Shown: positions 14,065 to 22,896, counted from the stretch's first letter. The stretch is 42,406 bases of DNA from Pseudomonadota bacterium (GCA_018821985.1 JAHJKP010000009.1:1-42406), one strand, 5' to 3'. Program-made: numbers and translations. The notes: generated by a model not told the origin, from the letters alone.

Positions 14065-14084
14065 CAATTACGAATTAGGAATTG
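14051..14084 (+). repeat. Heptanucleotide repeat cluster 5
   Basis: ATTACGA units with AATTAGC and GAATTAG variants. The TAG in the first variant is the stop codon of the preceding gene; the cluster ends 8 bp before the next ATG. Confidence 0.9.
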
Positions 14085-14091
14085 ATTAAAG

Positions 14092-14304
14092 ATGGACGTA
14101 TTCGACAAGGCCCAGGAGATTGATGCCCAATTCACCAGGCAGGCTATTGAGGCCGCTTTGCCGCCGAAGGCTGCGGGCGAATCGGCGGAGATCTGCTCCT
14201 GGTGCGATCGGGTTATTCCAGAGAAGAGGCGGGAGGCGATGCCGGGGTGTCAACTCTGCGCCGAGTGTCAGGAGATTAAAGAACGATTACCGGGAGGACG
14301 TTAG
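14092..14304 (+). CDS. DksA/TraR-type zinc finger protein
   Basis: 70 aa. Short helical start (DVFDKAQEIDAQFTRQAIE) then CSWCDRVIPEKRREAMPGC and CAECQ, the C4 zinc finger of TraR/DksA proteins. These bind the secondary channel of RNA polymerase and alter promoter choice. The coiled-coil tip region is very short, as in TraR. It overlaps the next gene's GTG by 1 bp. Confidence 0.88.
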   Translation: MDVFDKAQEIDAQFTRQAIEAALPPKAAGESAEICSWCDRVIPEKRREAMPGCQLCAECQEIKERLPGGR

Positions 14305-14666
14305 TGGATAATTACACCCCATCATTCTGGTTGTCGGCATCGCAGCTGGCGGGCAACATCGGCCTGGGCGTCTATGTCTGGTTTGTGAACCGGCAGAAGG
14401 CAACGCGGGCCGAGATCAAAGCCATTGAGGACGGGCTGCAGTCAATGAAAGAGAGCCAGAGCCAGTCCTGCAGTACTCATATGAGCAGGACAACCACCCT
14501 GGAGACCAAGATCACGCAGGTTCCCAGTCATGCCGATATGGGCCAGATCCATGACCGGATAACAGGAGTCAATGGCGCTATTGAGAATATCAACGGCATG
14601 ATGAAGGGGATGCGAGACAACGTCAATCTGCTGGTTGACTTCCATTTGCGAGGACCGAAAGGATGA
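14304..14666 (+). CDS. DUF2730 family membrane protein (Mu gp25-like)
   Basis: 120 aa from a GTG start with GGGAGG upstream. One N-terminal membrane segment (WLSASQLAGNIGLGVYVWFV) followed by a long charged region that looks coiled coil (KAIEDGLQSMKESQ ... IENINGMMKGMRDNV). This layout and position, just before the gp26- and gp27-like genes, are those of the DUF2730 family of Mu-like phages. Possibly lysis-related (spanin-like); not established. Confidence 0.8.
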   Translation: MDNYTPSFWLSASQLAGNIGLGVYVWFVNRQKATRAEIKAIEDGLQSMKESQSQSCSTHMSRTTTLETKITQVPSHADMGQIHDRITGVNGAIENINGMMKGMRDNVNLLVDFHLRGPKG

Positions 14667-14968
14667 CTTTTACCGAAATGAAAAACGGCCAGATCCGCCT
14701 GCGCATCCTGCAACTGCTGGCCCAGGCCCCCGGTTACCAGGCCAATGACGGCGAGCTGTCCGGCATGCTGAAGATGTGCGGCCATCAGGTGTCCCACGAT
14801 CTGCTCAATACTCAGCTGTCCTGGATGACCGAGCAGGGGCTGCTGTCCGAGAACACCATTGTCGGCTCGCTGCAGGTGGTGAAACTGACCGCCCGGGGCG
14901 AGGATGTAGCCCATGGCGTGGTCCAGGTGCCTGGGGTTCAACGGCCCGGTCCAGAGGACTCCATCTGA
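14663..14968 (+). CDS. Mu gp26-like winged-helix protein (VpaChn25_0724 family)
   Basis: 101 aa; overlaps both neighbours by 1-4 bp. A winged-helix pattern is visible: IRLRILQLLAQAPGYQAND, then HDLLNTQLSWMTEQGLL and KLTARGEDVAHG. Members of this family precede the gp27/gp28-like genes in Mu-like phages. It probably helps packaging or regulates late genes; the exact role is unknown. Confidence 0.82.
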   Translation: MTFTEMKNGQIRLRILQLLAQAPGYQANDGELSGMLKMCGHQVSHDLLNTQLSWMTEQGLLSENTIVGSLQVVKLTARGEDVAHGVVQVPGVQRPGPEDSI

Positions 14969-15534
14969 TGGGCACCGCATCCACTATAGCAAAGCTGCCG
15001 GATGATATCCGGGAGCAGCTCAACGAGCTGCTGCGCGATCCGCGCTGCTCCCAGCTGGAGGTTACGGCCCGGATCAACGAGATGCTGGAAGAGCAAGGTG
15101 TCGATGACCGCGTCTCGAAGAGCGCCGTCAACCGCTACTCGCTGAGTATGGCCGAAGCCGGAAAGCGTCTGACCCAGAGCCGCGAGGTCGCCAATATGTG
15201 GATCGGCAAGCTGGGCGCCACTCCCCAGGGCCAGCTCGGCCACCTTGTCAACGAGATTTTAAGGACCCTGGCCTTTGATATCAGCCTGAAACTGCAGGAC
15301 ATGGACCTCACCGAGGAGACCATGCCCGAGGTGGTGGGCCAGCTCCGGCACCTGTCTCTGGTTGCCATGCGTTTGGAGAAGGCCAGCAGCGAGAACGTCA
15401 AGCGCGAGGCCGAGATCAAAAAGCAGGTCCTGGCCCAGGCAGCCGCGATGGTGACTACCGCCGGGAAGCAAAGCGGCATATCTGCCGATACAGTGGACTT
15501 AATCCGCAAGCAGATCCTGGGTATTGGCCAATGA
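14968..15534 (+). CDS. DUF3486 protein, probable small terminase subunit (Mu gp27-like)
   Basis: 188 aa from the ATG at 14968 (TGATG overlap). N-terminal helix-turn-helix (LPDDIREQLNELLRDP, SQLEVTARINEMLEE) and SKSAVNRYSLSMAEAGKR typical of DUF3486, then a long helical C-terminus. It is thought to recognise phage DNA for packaging. Overlaps the large terminase gene by 4 bp. Confidence 0.88.
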   Translation: MGTASTIAKLPDDIREQLNELLRDPRCSQLEVTARINEMLEEQGVDDRVSKSAVNRYSLSMAEAGKRLTQSREVANMWIGKLGATPQGQLGHLVNEILRTLAFDISLKLQDMDLTEETMPEVVGQLRHLSLVAMRLEKASSENVKREAEIKKQVLAQAAAMVTTAGKQSGISADTVDLIRKQILGIGQ

Positions 15535-17081
15535 CAGAAATCGGTACCCGTATCCCTAATACTGCTCAGGCCTCGGCCCCTCCGGTGTTGTTGCCCTATC
15601 AGCAAGCCTGGATCGCCGATGATTCTCAGCTCAAAGTGGGAGAGAAATCCAGGCGCATCGGGCTGACCTGGGCCGAAGCGGCAGACGATGTGCTGATAGC
15701 TGCGGAAAGCGGCGGCCGCAACGTCTACTATATCGGCTACAACCAGGACATGGCCATCGAGTATATTGAGGCTTGCGCCATGTGGGCCAAGGCCTTCAAC
15801 CGGGCAGCCGACGAGATGGAAGAGGGAATTTGGGAAGAAGAAAAAGAGGATAAGCACATCAAGACCTACACCATCCGCTTTCCGGGATCCGGACGCCGGA
15901 TTGTTGCCCTCTCCAGCCGTCCCGCTAACCTGCGCGGCAAGCAGGGTGTGGTGGTGGTCGATGAGGCTGCATTCCATGACCGTCTCGGGGAGCTGATCAA
16001 GGCGGCCCTGGCTCTCCTGATCTGGGGCGGCATGGTGCGGATCATTTCGACCCATGATGGCGTAACCAACGAATTCAACCAGCTCATCAACGATATCAGG
16101 GCCAAACGCCGTAAGGGTTCGGTGTTCAAATGCACCTTCCGCGAGGCGGTGGCACAGGGACTCTATCGGCGGGTCTGTCTGCGGCTGGGTAAGGATTGGT
16201 GCCAGGAGGAAGAGGACGCCTGGATCGAGGAGGTCTATTCCTTTTACGGCGCCGACGCCGAAGAAGAGCTCGATGTAATCCCCAGCCTGTCAGCCGGGGC
16301 TTATCTGCCGGGCGTGTTGATCGAGAGTCGCATGGTCTCCGGGATTCCCATTATCCGCCTGACGCGTGATAATAACTGGGGCAAGTATCCTGAGCACCTG
16401 CGCCGGGCCGAGATCGCCGACTGGTGCAAAGAGGAGCTTCTGCCGCTGCTGGAGAAACTCGACCCCCAGCGCGAGCACGTATTTGGCGAGGACTTTGCCC
16501 GTTCGGGTGACTTGACGGTTCTGCCTGCAGGCGAGATCGGGCAGGATATGGTGCGGCGGGTGAAGTTTGCGGTAGAGCTGCAGAATATCCCTTTTGCCCA
16601 GCAACAGCAGATCGTCTTTTTCATCCTCGATCGTCTGCCCAGACTACGCGGAGCAGCCTTCGACGCACGGGGCAATGGCCAGCAACTGGCAGAGGCTGCT
16701 GCCGACAGGTACGGCTCCGTCATCCACATGATTATGCTCTCGGACAAATGGTACGGCGAGAATCTGCCGCAATTTAAGGCAGCCTTTGAGGACGCCATGA
16801 TTGAGATAGCCATGGACGCCGATTGGGCCAGTGATCTCCGGGCCTTAAAGGTAATCGAGGGCGTGCCCAAGCTGCCCAAGGGAAAGACCAACGAGAAGGG
16901 CCAGGAACAGCGTCATGGCGATGCCGCCATTGCCCTGGTCATGCTCTGGTTTGCCTCCCAGCAGGATGTTGCAGAATACGCCTATTATCCGGTGGCCAGA
17001 CACGACAACCGTCACAATCACGATCGCGATAGGGATATCCAGACCACGGCCGGTTTCAGCCGCATGCAGGGGGCAATGTGA
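15531..17081 (+). CDS. Large terminase subunit (Mu gp28-like)
   Basis: 516 aa. N-terminal ATPase with a Walker A-like EKSRRIGLTWAEA (38-50) and Walker B GVVVVDEAAF (139-148, Asp144/Glu145), preceded by LPYQQAWIADD, the adenine-binding Q motif. The nuclease domain starts near residue 317 with HVFGEDFARSGD, Asp321 being a metal ligand. It pumps DNA into the prohead and cuts it; in Mu-type phages this happens headful-wise from integrated copies. Confidence 0.93.
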   Translation: MTEIGTRIPNTAQASAPPVLLPYQQAWIADDSQLKVGEKSRRIGLTWAEAADDVLIAAESGGRNVYYIGYNQDMAIEYIEACAMWAKAFNRAADEMEEGIWEEEKEDKHIKTYTIRFPGSGRRIVALSSRPANLRGKQGVVVVDEAAFHDRLGELIKAALALLIWGGMVRIISTHDGVTNEFNQLINDIRAKRRKGSVFKCTFREAVAQGLYRRVCLRLGKDWCQEEEDAWIEEVYSFYGADAEEELDVIPSLSAGAYLPGVLIESRMVSGIPIIRLTRDNNWGKYPEHLRRAEIADWCKEELLPLLEKLDPQREHVFGEDFARSGDLTVLPAGEIGQDMVRRVKFAVELQNIPFAQQQQIVFFILDRLPRLRGAAFDARGNGQQLAEAAADRYGSVIHMIMLSDKWYGENLPQFKAAFEDAMIEIAMDADWASDLRALKVIEGVPKLPKGKTNEKGQEQRHGDAAIALVMLWFASQQDVAEYAYYPVARHDNRHNHDRDRDIQTTAGFSRMQGAM

Positions 17082-17087
17082 TGGGGC

Positions 17088-17120
17088 AATTACGAATTGA
17101 GAATTACGAATTACGAATTG
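17088..17120 (+). repeat. Heptanucleotide repeat cluster 6
   Basis: ATTACGA-type units with one GAATTGA variant, between the terminase stop and the portal start (10 bp before the ATG). Confidence 0.9.
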
Positions 17121-17130
17121 GGGCAAGGCA

Positions 17131-18717
17131 ATGACTCAAGATGTGACCTTATACGACCACCGGAACCAGCCCATCAAGCGCCAGGCCCTGACTAAGGAGC
17201 TGGCCTCTGCCTCGCTTACCGGGGTGCGTTCCATCTGGGAGGATTCCGTGGCCTCGGGGCTCACGCCCATGGGGATGGCAGTTCTGCTGCAGAATGCGGC
17301 CAGCGGCGATGCGCATGCCTACCTGACCCTGGCCGAGGAGATGGAGGAGCGCGATCTCCACTATGCCTGCGAGCTGGGCAAACGCAAACTGGCTGTGGCC
17401 GGTCTGCCGGTCAAGGTTGAGTCCTACAGCGATTCGCCCTTTGACGTGCAGCTGGCAGACGAGGTGCGGGCGCTGGTGCGCAGGCCTAATTTCAAGGGGC
17501 TGTGCAAGGATCTGCTCGACGGGCTGGGCAAGGGCTATGCGGCAGTCGAGATCATCTGGGACCGGAGCCGGAGCTGGCAGCCGAAGGAATACAAGTGGCG
17601 GGATCCCCGCTTCTTCCGCTTCGACATGGAGACCCGCAGCGAACTGCGCCTGCTCGATGAAGCGGACACCTTTGAGGGCATTCCGCTGGCCCCCTACAAG
17701 TTCATGGTCCACCACCCCAAGATCAAGAGCGGCCTGCCCATCCGTGGCGGACTCGCAAGGCTGGCGGCCTGGTCCTGGCTGTGCAAGAACTACACGATCA
17801 AGGACTGGATGGCCTTTGCCGAGGTCTACGGCATGCCGCTCAGGATCGGCAAATACCAGGCAGGGGCGCTGACCGAGGACATCAACGTCCTGAAGATGGC
17901 AGTAGCCAACCTCGGCACCGACGCAGCGGCAGTGATCCCCGAGTCGATGCTGATTGAGCTGATCGAGCGCAAATCAACGGGCGGCGAGACCGTCTTCCAG
18001 GTCCTTGCTGACTGGTTCGACGCCCAGATCTCGCGCGGCATCCTCGGCCAGACCGCCACCACCCAGGGTACGCCGGGAAAGTTGGGATCCGACGAGGCCC
18101 AGAGCGAGGTCCGCAAAGATATCCGCGACGACGACGCCGGGCAGCTGGCAGAGACCATCGGCCGGGATCTTATCAAGCCCTTTATCGACCTGAACTACGG
18201 CCCCCAGGAGAACTACCCGCAGCTGATCCTGTCCGAGATTGAGTCGGTTGATATTGCCGCCATCTCGGATTCACTGGCCAAGCTGATCCCGCTGGGATTG
18301 AAGGTCGAGCAGAGCGTGGTCCGCGACAGGCTGGGCTGGCCTGATCCGGCGGAGGGTGCTGAGTTGTTGGAATTACGAATGACGAATGACGAATCAGGAA
18401 TGAAGGGCGGAACAGGGGAAAATCCTGGCGTTGCCGCGAATAGGGAGCTGCCTGCGGGCCAGGGGGAGACGGTTGATGAAATCTCCGCCCTATTCGAGCT
18501 GGCTAAAACCTTGACTGCAGGTCCGGCCTCTGAGCTGATCGATGCCGCCGAAGAGCTGCTGAACACTGTGGAGTCTCTGGAGGAATTCCGGGACCGTTTG
18601 ATCGACCTCTACGCCGCCAGTGATCCCGAGCGGCTGGCGGAGATTATGGCCCGGCTGGAGATGCTGGGCAATATGCAGGGACGGATGGAAGTAAAAGATG
18701 AATCCGCAAGAATTTAA
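17131..18717 (+). CDS. Portal protein, DUF935 (Mu gp29-like)
   Basis: 528 aa. Family features: MAVLLQNAASGDAHAYLTLA near the start, ERDLHYACELGKRKLAV, then the portal core with IIWDRSRSWQPKEYKWRDPR and WLCKNYTIKDWMAFAEVYG. It forms the ring through which DNA enters the head. At 18370-18404 a heptanucleotide cluster is translated in frame (ELRMTNDESGMK), adding a low-complexity linker before the C-terminal helical tail. It overlaps the next gene by 20 bp. Confidence 0.93.
   Translation: MTQDVTLYDHRNQPIKRQALTKELASASLTGVRSIWEDSVASGLTPMGMAVLLQNAASGDAHAYLTLAEEMEERDLHYACELGKRKLAVAGLPVKVESYSDSPFDVQLADEVRALVRRPNFKGLCKDLLDGLGKGYAAVEIIWDRSRSWQPKEYKWRDPRFFRFDMETRSELRLLDEADTFEGIPLAPYKFMVHHPKIKSGLPIRGGLARLAAWSWLCKNYTIKDWMAFAEVYGMPLRIGKYQAGALTEDINVLKMAVANLGTDAAAVIPESMLIELIERKSTGGETVFQVLADWFDAQISRGILGQTATTQGTPGKLGSDEAQSEVRKDIRDDDAGQLAETIGRDLIKPFIDLNYGPQENYPQLILSEIESVDIAAISDSLAKLIPLGLKVEQSVVRDRLGWPDPAEGAELLELRMTNDESGMKGGTGENPGVAANRELPAGQGETVDEISALFELAKTLTAGPASELIDAAEELLNTVESLEEFRDRLIDLYAASDPERLAEIMARLEMLGNMQGRMEVKDESARI
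18370..18404 (+). repeat. Heptanucleotide repeat cluster 7, inside the portal gene
   Basis: One ATTACGA followed by GAATGAC-type units, in frame and without stop codons, encoding ELRMTNDESGM. Confidence 0.88.
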
Positions 18718-19498
18718 AAAGATCTTCAATCTGCCCTTTGTGGAGGCAGAGAGCTTCTTCAGGGATAAACTCAACATCCCGACGCTGAGATGGGATGAAC
18801 TGGACGGGGCGGCGCATGCTCGGGGCTTCATGAGCGCCGGTGCCTATCAGGCCGATCTGCTGGCAGATCTGCGCAAGATGACCGACAAGGCCATCGCCGG
18901 GGGCATGGATATCCGGGAATTTAGAAAGCAGTTTCTGCCCCTGGTGGAGCGTTACGGCTGGCAGCTCAAGGGGGGCGGCCCGGCGTGGCGCAGCGATCTG
19001 ATCTGGCGAACCAATATATCAACGGCCAATGCCGCCGGCCGCTGGCAGCAGTTTGAAGACGCGAAGATTGATTACCTGATGTACCGCCATAACGATTCGG
19101 TGATGCATCCGAGACCACTGCATGTGGCCCTTGACGGCAAGGTTTTGCCCAGGACTGACCCATTCTGGTCGCGGAACTACCCGCCCCAGGGCTTCGGTTG
19201 CCGGTGCCGGGCGGTGGCGGCAACAGAGCAGGAGTTCAACGAAGGCGACAACTACCGGCCGGAAGGCTGGGAGAGCATGGCGGATCCTGGCTGGGATTAC
19301 AATGTGGGGCTGGAATCGGATCGCGGCCTGAGCACCATGGCGGCCAAGCTAAATAGCCTGCCGTCTGATATCGGAGCCGAGCTGCTGAAGAAGCTGGCCG
19401 GAAAACCGGCGGTCGCCGAAGTGATGCCCAAGATTATCGATGAGTATGAAGGCAGTTATATCCCGGTACCGGGATTGGAGCCAGACAATGTGTCCTGA
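18698..19498 (+). CDS. Minor head protein, SPP1 gp7 / Mu gp30 (gpF) type
   Basis: 266 aa. Starts FKKIFNLPFVEAESFFRDK and has the conserved block RPLHVALDGKVLPRTDPFW and NYPPQGFGCRCRAVAATEQE, the GxxCRC signature of the phage minor head family. In Mu the protein is needed for head assembly and may be injected with DNA. It overlaps the portal gene and the next gene. Confidence 0.92.
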   Translation: MNPQEFKKIFNLPFVEAESFFRDKLNIPTLRWDELDGAAHARGFMSAGAYQADLLADLRKMTDKAIAGGMDIREFRKQFLPLVERYGWQLKGGGPAWRSDLIWRTNISTANAAGRWQQFEDAKIDYLMYRHNDSVMHPRPLHVALDGKVLPRTDPFWSRNYPPQGFGCRCRAVAATEQEFNEGDNYRPEGWESMADPGWDYNVGLESDRGLSTMAAKLNSLPSDIGAELLKKLAGKPAVAEVMPKIIDEYEGSYIPVPGLEPDNVS

Positions 19499-20027
19499 TA
19501 TCTCGGTGAGGATTGACGACAAGCAGGTGCAGGCGATGCTGCTGCAATTACAGAAGCGCTGCGCTGATATGTCGGTGCCCATGGGGCAGATCGGGGCCTT
19601 TTACGAACGCTCGGTGCTGGAGAATTTTAAAGCCCAGGCCGCACCGGACGGCACTCCCTGGGCCAGGCTGTCGCTGACGACGATGATGATGGGCTTGAAT
19701 AAAAAGGGCAGGATCGGCAAGAAAGGCGGCCTGACCAGCAAGGGTAAGGGTTACATCCAGGGTAAGCGCATACTTTACGAGAAAGGCGACCTGATGGAAT
19801 CCGTACATCACCAGGCCACAAGAAACAGCGTCACCATTGGCTCCAGCGGCTCAATCCCTTATGCGGCCATCCACCAGTTCGGCGGCAAGGCAGGACGGGG
19901 CCTGAAAGTCAATATCCCGGCCCGGCCATATCTGGCCATGAACAGGGGGACGGGAATGGAGCTGGCGGAGAAGGACCGGAAGATGATCCTGGAGATTTTA
20001 AAGGGGCATCTGAGCAATTACGAATGA
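19488..20027 (+). CDS. Virion morphogenesis protein (Mu gpG-like)
   Basis: 179 aa from the ATG at 19488 with GGAG 8 nt upstream, overlapping the previous gene by 11 bp. Features of the family: ISVRIDDKQVQAMLLQLQKR, FKAQAAPDGTPWARLS, a YIQGKRILYEKGDLMES block, then SIPYAAIHQFGGKAGRG and IPARPYLAMN. It acts in head completion or tail joining. Confidence 0.9.
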   Translation: MCPDISVRIDDKQVQAMLLQLQKRCADMSVPMGQIGAFYERSVLENFKAQAAPDGTPWARLSLTTMMMGLNKKGRIGKKGGLTSKGKGYIQGKRILYEKGDLMESVHHQATRNSVTIGSSGSIPYAAIHQFGGKAGRGLKVNIPARPYLAMNRGTGMELAEKDRKMILEILKGHLSNYE

Positions 20028-20099
20028 GGAATTACGAATGAGGAATGAACAGCCCAAAGAACAACAATCTCGTAATTCTTATTTCGTAATTCGTAATTG
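20015..20099. repeat. Heptanucleotide repeat cluster 8, inverted pair
   Basis: Plus-orientation units (20015-20047, ATTACGA/GAATGAG) followed 22 bp later by minus-orientation units (20070-20099, TCGTAAT type). CAATTACGAATGAGGAATTA can pair with the downstream arm to make an AU-rich stem of about 28 bp with mismatches. The first arm contains the end of the gpG-like gene. Confidence 0.88.
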
Positions 20100-20167
20100 T
20101 CTCTAAATTGCCCAAATTTGATGTTTTCGACTCTTTTCGCACTCACTGACGCGGGGAGGGGATACCG

Positions 20168-21292
20168 GTGGACAGTGGAAATTTTAAAGATGGTTTAAAG
20201 ATACATTCGGACAGCGGGAGACAAGCCAAAATGCAGAGACGGGAAATCAGGCACAAACAGGCAAGAATGACCTTGATGTCAGGTCTGGCCTTGAATGCTG
20301 AAAACTTAACGACCGATCACGTCCTGGCCCTCAATGTGGCCCTGGGCGATGGTGCCCCTCCGGAGTGGGTTGAGCTGATCCCGGCCGGCAGAACCGTCAC
20401 CGGTATCGACGGCCGGAGCTGGATCAACGATCAGCCCCAGGGCATCCTCGATCATTTCGCCAGGTATAAGGCCCATAACCGCGAGCTGCCCATCGACTAC
20501 GAGCACGCCTCGGAGCTCAAGGCCCCGAACGGCGAGCAGGCCCCGGCGGCAGCCTGGGGAACAGAACTGGCGATCAGGGAGGGAGGATCGATCTGGGCGC
20601 GAGTCGAATGGACGCCCAAGGGGCTGGAGGCGGTGGCAAACCGCGAATACCGCTATCTCTCCCCGGTCCTGATATACGAGAAGAAGTCCAGCCGCATCGT
20701 CGGCATCGCCTCGGTGGGCCTGACCAATAAGCCCAACCTTACCCTAACCGCCCTCAACCAGGAGGGCGACAACACCCAACAGGAGACAGATATGTTGAAA
20801 AGAATTTGCGCCAAACTCGGGCTGGCCGAGACCGCCAGCGAGGACGATGTTATGGCCGCCATCGGCGACATGCAGCAGGGATTGGCTACTGCCAAAAATC
20901 GGGCGGAGAGTCCCAGCCTCGAAAAGTTCGTGCCTCGAGGCGATTATGACGCCGCCCTGACACGGGCCAACAATGCCGAGCAGGCCGTGGCCGCTCAGAA
21001 AAAGGCGGAGCTGGAGACAGCCATCAATACCGAGATCGCTTCCGCCCTCAAGCTCGGTAAGATCACCCCGGCGACGGTGGACTACCACAAGGCGGCATGT
21101 AAGGAGAACGGAGGCCTGGAGCGCTTCAAGAAGTTCGTGGGAGTGGCTCCGGAACTGGGAGCTGAAAGCGGCCTGGATGGCAAGAAGACCCCGGACGGCA
21201 CCGATACGGCCCTCAATGGCGATCAGGCCAAGATCGCCGCAATGTTCGGCAATACGGCGGAGGATCTGAAGCAGTACGGGTCTGTCAATTAA
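20168..21292 (+). CDS. Prohead protease with scaffold tail (Mu gp32-like)
   Basis: 374 aa from a GTG, supported by the GGGGAGGGG RBS 6 nt upstream; later ATGs (20231, 20276) are possible. The protease domain has APPEWVELIPAGRTVTGIDG and LPIDYEHASE, the signature of Mu I-type proteases with the catalytic His in EHAS. After about residue 200 it becomes charged and helical (RANNAEQAVAAQKKAELETA), the scaffold part. It guides head assembly and then cleaves itself and the scaffold. In Mu an internal start makes a separate scaffold protein Z; ATG at 20791 (MLKRICAKLGLAE) could do so here. Confidence 0.9.
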   Translation: MDSGNFKDGLKIHSDSGRQAKMQRREIRHKQARMTLMSGLALNAENLTTDHVLALNVALGDGAPPEWVELIPAGRTVTGIDGRSWINDQPQGILDHFARYKAHNRELPIDYEHASELKAPNGEQAPAAAWGTELAIREGGSIWARVEWTPKGLEAVANREYRYLSPVLIYEKKSSRIVGIASVGLTNKPNLTLTALNQEGDNTQQETDMLKRICAKLGLAETASEDDVMAAIGDMQQGLATAKNRAESPSLEKFVPRGDYDAALTRANNAEQAVAAQKKAELETAINTEIASALKLGKITPATVDYHKAACKENGGLERFKKFVGVAPELGAESGLDGKKTPDGTDTALNGDQAKIAAMFGNTAEDLKQYGSVN

Positions 21293-21306
21293 GAATTTAG
21301 GGGATG

Positions 21307-21340
21307 TTGAAAGCAGGAAGTCTTTTTCGACTGCTTTCAA
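21307..21340 (+). terminator. Hairpin between protease and decoration genes
   Basis: TTGAAAGCAG (21307-21316) and CTGCTTTCAA (21331-21340) form a perfect 10-bp stem. The loop contains TCTTTTTCGA, and GGGG/CCCC outside can extend it. No T-run follows, so it may act as an mRNA stability or processing element that raises capsid mRNA. Confidence 0.55.
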
Positions 21341-21363
21341 TACAACCCCTTATGCTTTAGCGA

Positions 21364-21384
21364 ACGAATTACGAATTACGAAAT
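21364..21384 (+). repeat. Heptanucleotide repeat cluster 9
   Basis: Three ATTACGA-type units immediately upstream of the RBS of the decoration protein gene. Confidence 0.88.
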
Positions 21385-21410
21385 AACCACGCAAGAGGAG
21401 AAAAAACATC

Positions 21411-21812
21411 ATGCCATTAGCAGCAGATAGAAACACCCCTATGAAGGACGGAGAAGTGATCTCCGTACCGGTCGCCGCCAACGTCAAGATCTATGCCGGT
21501 TCCCTGGTGGCCGCCAGCGCCACCGGCCTTGCCACCCCCGGCGCGGTCGCCACTACGCTTACCTATCTCGGCCGGGCCGAGGAGCAGGCGGACAATACCG
21601 GAGGAGCCGCCAGCGCCATCAACGTGCTGGTCAAGCGAGGCAAGGCCTTCAAGTTCAAGAACTATGCCACCGACCCGGTGGTCCAGGCCGACCTGGGAAA
21701 GGTCTGCTACATCTTCGATGATGAGCAGGTGGCCCATACCGACGGCACCGGCGCCCGTTCGGCTGCCGGCAAGGTGATCGGGGTGGAGGCCGACGGCGTC
21801 TGGGTTCAGTAG
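21411..21812 (+). CDS. Capsid cement/decoration protein (DUF2190-like)
   Basis: 133 aa, AGAGGAG RBS. Begins PLAADRNTPMKDGEVISVPV and has an all-beta, alanine/glycine-rich composition with VKIYAGSLVAASATGLATP and TYLGRAEEQADNTGGAAS, typical of small capsid-stabilising proteins encoded before the major head protein. It binds the outside or vertices of the mature head. Confidence 0.82.
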   Translation: MPLAADRNTPMKDGEVISVPVAANVKIYAGSLVAASATGLATPGAVATTLTYLGRAEEQADNTGGAASAINVLVKRGKAFKFKNYATDPVVQADLGKVCYIFDDEQVAHTDGTGARSAAGKVIGVEADGVWVQ

Positions 21813-21815
21813 GGC

Positions 21816-21849
21816 GATTACGAATTAGGAATTACGAATTAGGAATTTT
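21816..21849 (+). repeat. Heptanucleotide repeat cluster 10
   Basis: ATTACGA units alternating with GAATTAG variants, 3 bp after the decoration gene stop and upstream of the major capsid RBS. Confidence 0.9.
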
Positions 21850-21872
21850 AAAAATCAACAGGAGATTAAACA

Positions 21873-22793
21873 ATGTTAGTCAACAAATCCAATCTGGAGG
21901 CGGTTTTTCTCAACATCAAAACCATCTTCAACAAGGCCTTCGACGCGGCCCCGTCCGACTGGCAGATGACCACCATGCTGGTGCCGTCCGGCAGCTCCCA
22001 GAACAATTACAACTGGCTGTCCCGCTTCCCCAAGATGCGGCGCTGGCTCGGCGACAAGGTCATCAAGTCCCTGGCCGCCTTCAAGTACACCATCGTCAAC
22101 GAGGATTGGGAGGCCACGATCTCCGTCGATCGCAATGACATCGATGACGATACCCTGGGCATCTACGGCATTCAGGCCCAGGAAGCGGCCTACAGCGCCA
22201 AGCAGCTTCCGGATGAGATCGATTCCGAGCTGAAGAACGGGGCATTCACCAACCTCTGCTTCGATGGCCAGATCTTCTATGACACCGATCATCCGGTGGG
22301 CGACGGCACGGGCGATACCGCCAGCGTCTCCAACAAGATCACGGCGGCACTGTCCGCCGCCACCCTGGCAGGAGTCGAGGCCAGTTACGGGGCTCTGCGC
22401 CATGCGATCATGAACTTTACCGACGACGAAGGGCGCAAGCTCGGCCTGGTGCCCAACCTCCTGGAGGTTCCGCCGGCGCTCGAAGGTATCGCCAACATCA
22501 TCGCCACCGCTGACAAGCTGCAGGACAACTCGCCCAATCCGTACAAAGGCACCTGTACGGTCAAGGTCAATACCCGCCTGACTTCCGCCACCGCTTACAT
22601 GCTCCACGTCACCAACCGTCCGCTCAAGCCGTTCGTGTACCAGGAGCGGAAAAAGCCGGTCTTCGTGCAGGCCATTGATCCTTCGAGCGACGATGTCTTC
22701 ATGCGCAAAGAGTTCAAGTACGGAGCTGAGGCTCGGGCGGCAGGCGGTTACGGCCTGTGGCAGTTGTCCGCAGCTTCCACCGGATTGGGTTAA
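21873..22793 (+). CDS. Major capsid protein (Mu gpT-like)
   Basis: 306 aa, matching Mu gpT length (305). Diagnostic stretches: FLNIKTIFNKAFDAAPSDW, YNWLSRFPKMRRWLGDK, VNEDWEATISVDRNDIDDDT and CFDGQIFYDTDHPVG. It forms the icosahedral shell with an HK97 fold. CAGGAGATTAAACAATG gives a good start. Confidence 0.94.
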   Translation: MLVNKSNLEAVFLNIKTIFNKAFDAAPSDWQMTTMLVPSGSSQNNYNWLSRFPKMRRWLGDKVIKSLAAFKYTIVNEDWEATISVDRNDIDDDTLGIYGIQAQEAAYSAKQLPDEIDSELKNGAFTNLCFDGQIFYDTDHPVGDGTGDTASVSNKITAALSAATLAGVEASYGALRHAIMNFTDDEGRKLGLVPNLLEVPPALEGIANIIATADKLQDNSPNPYKGTCTVKVNTRLTSATAYMLHVTNRPLKPFVYQERKKPVFVQAIDPSSDDVFMRKEFKYGAEARAAGGYGLWQLSAASTGLG

Positions 22794-22799
22794 TAAGGG

Positions 22800-22830
22800 C
22801 AATTACGAATTACGAATTACGAATTACGAG
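22800..22830 (+). repeat. Heptanucleotide repeat cluster 11
   Basis: Four uninterrupted ATTACGA units, the purest array in the window, 6 bp after the capsid stop. Degenerate TTCGTAGT/TTCGTGAC copies follow to about 22865. Confidence 0.92.
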
Positions 22831-22896
22831 GCGGTGCCTTTTGATTCGTAGTTCGTGACTTCGAGATCATAAATTCAGATTAAAGGACCGTTAAAC

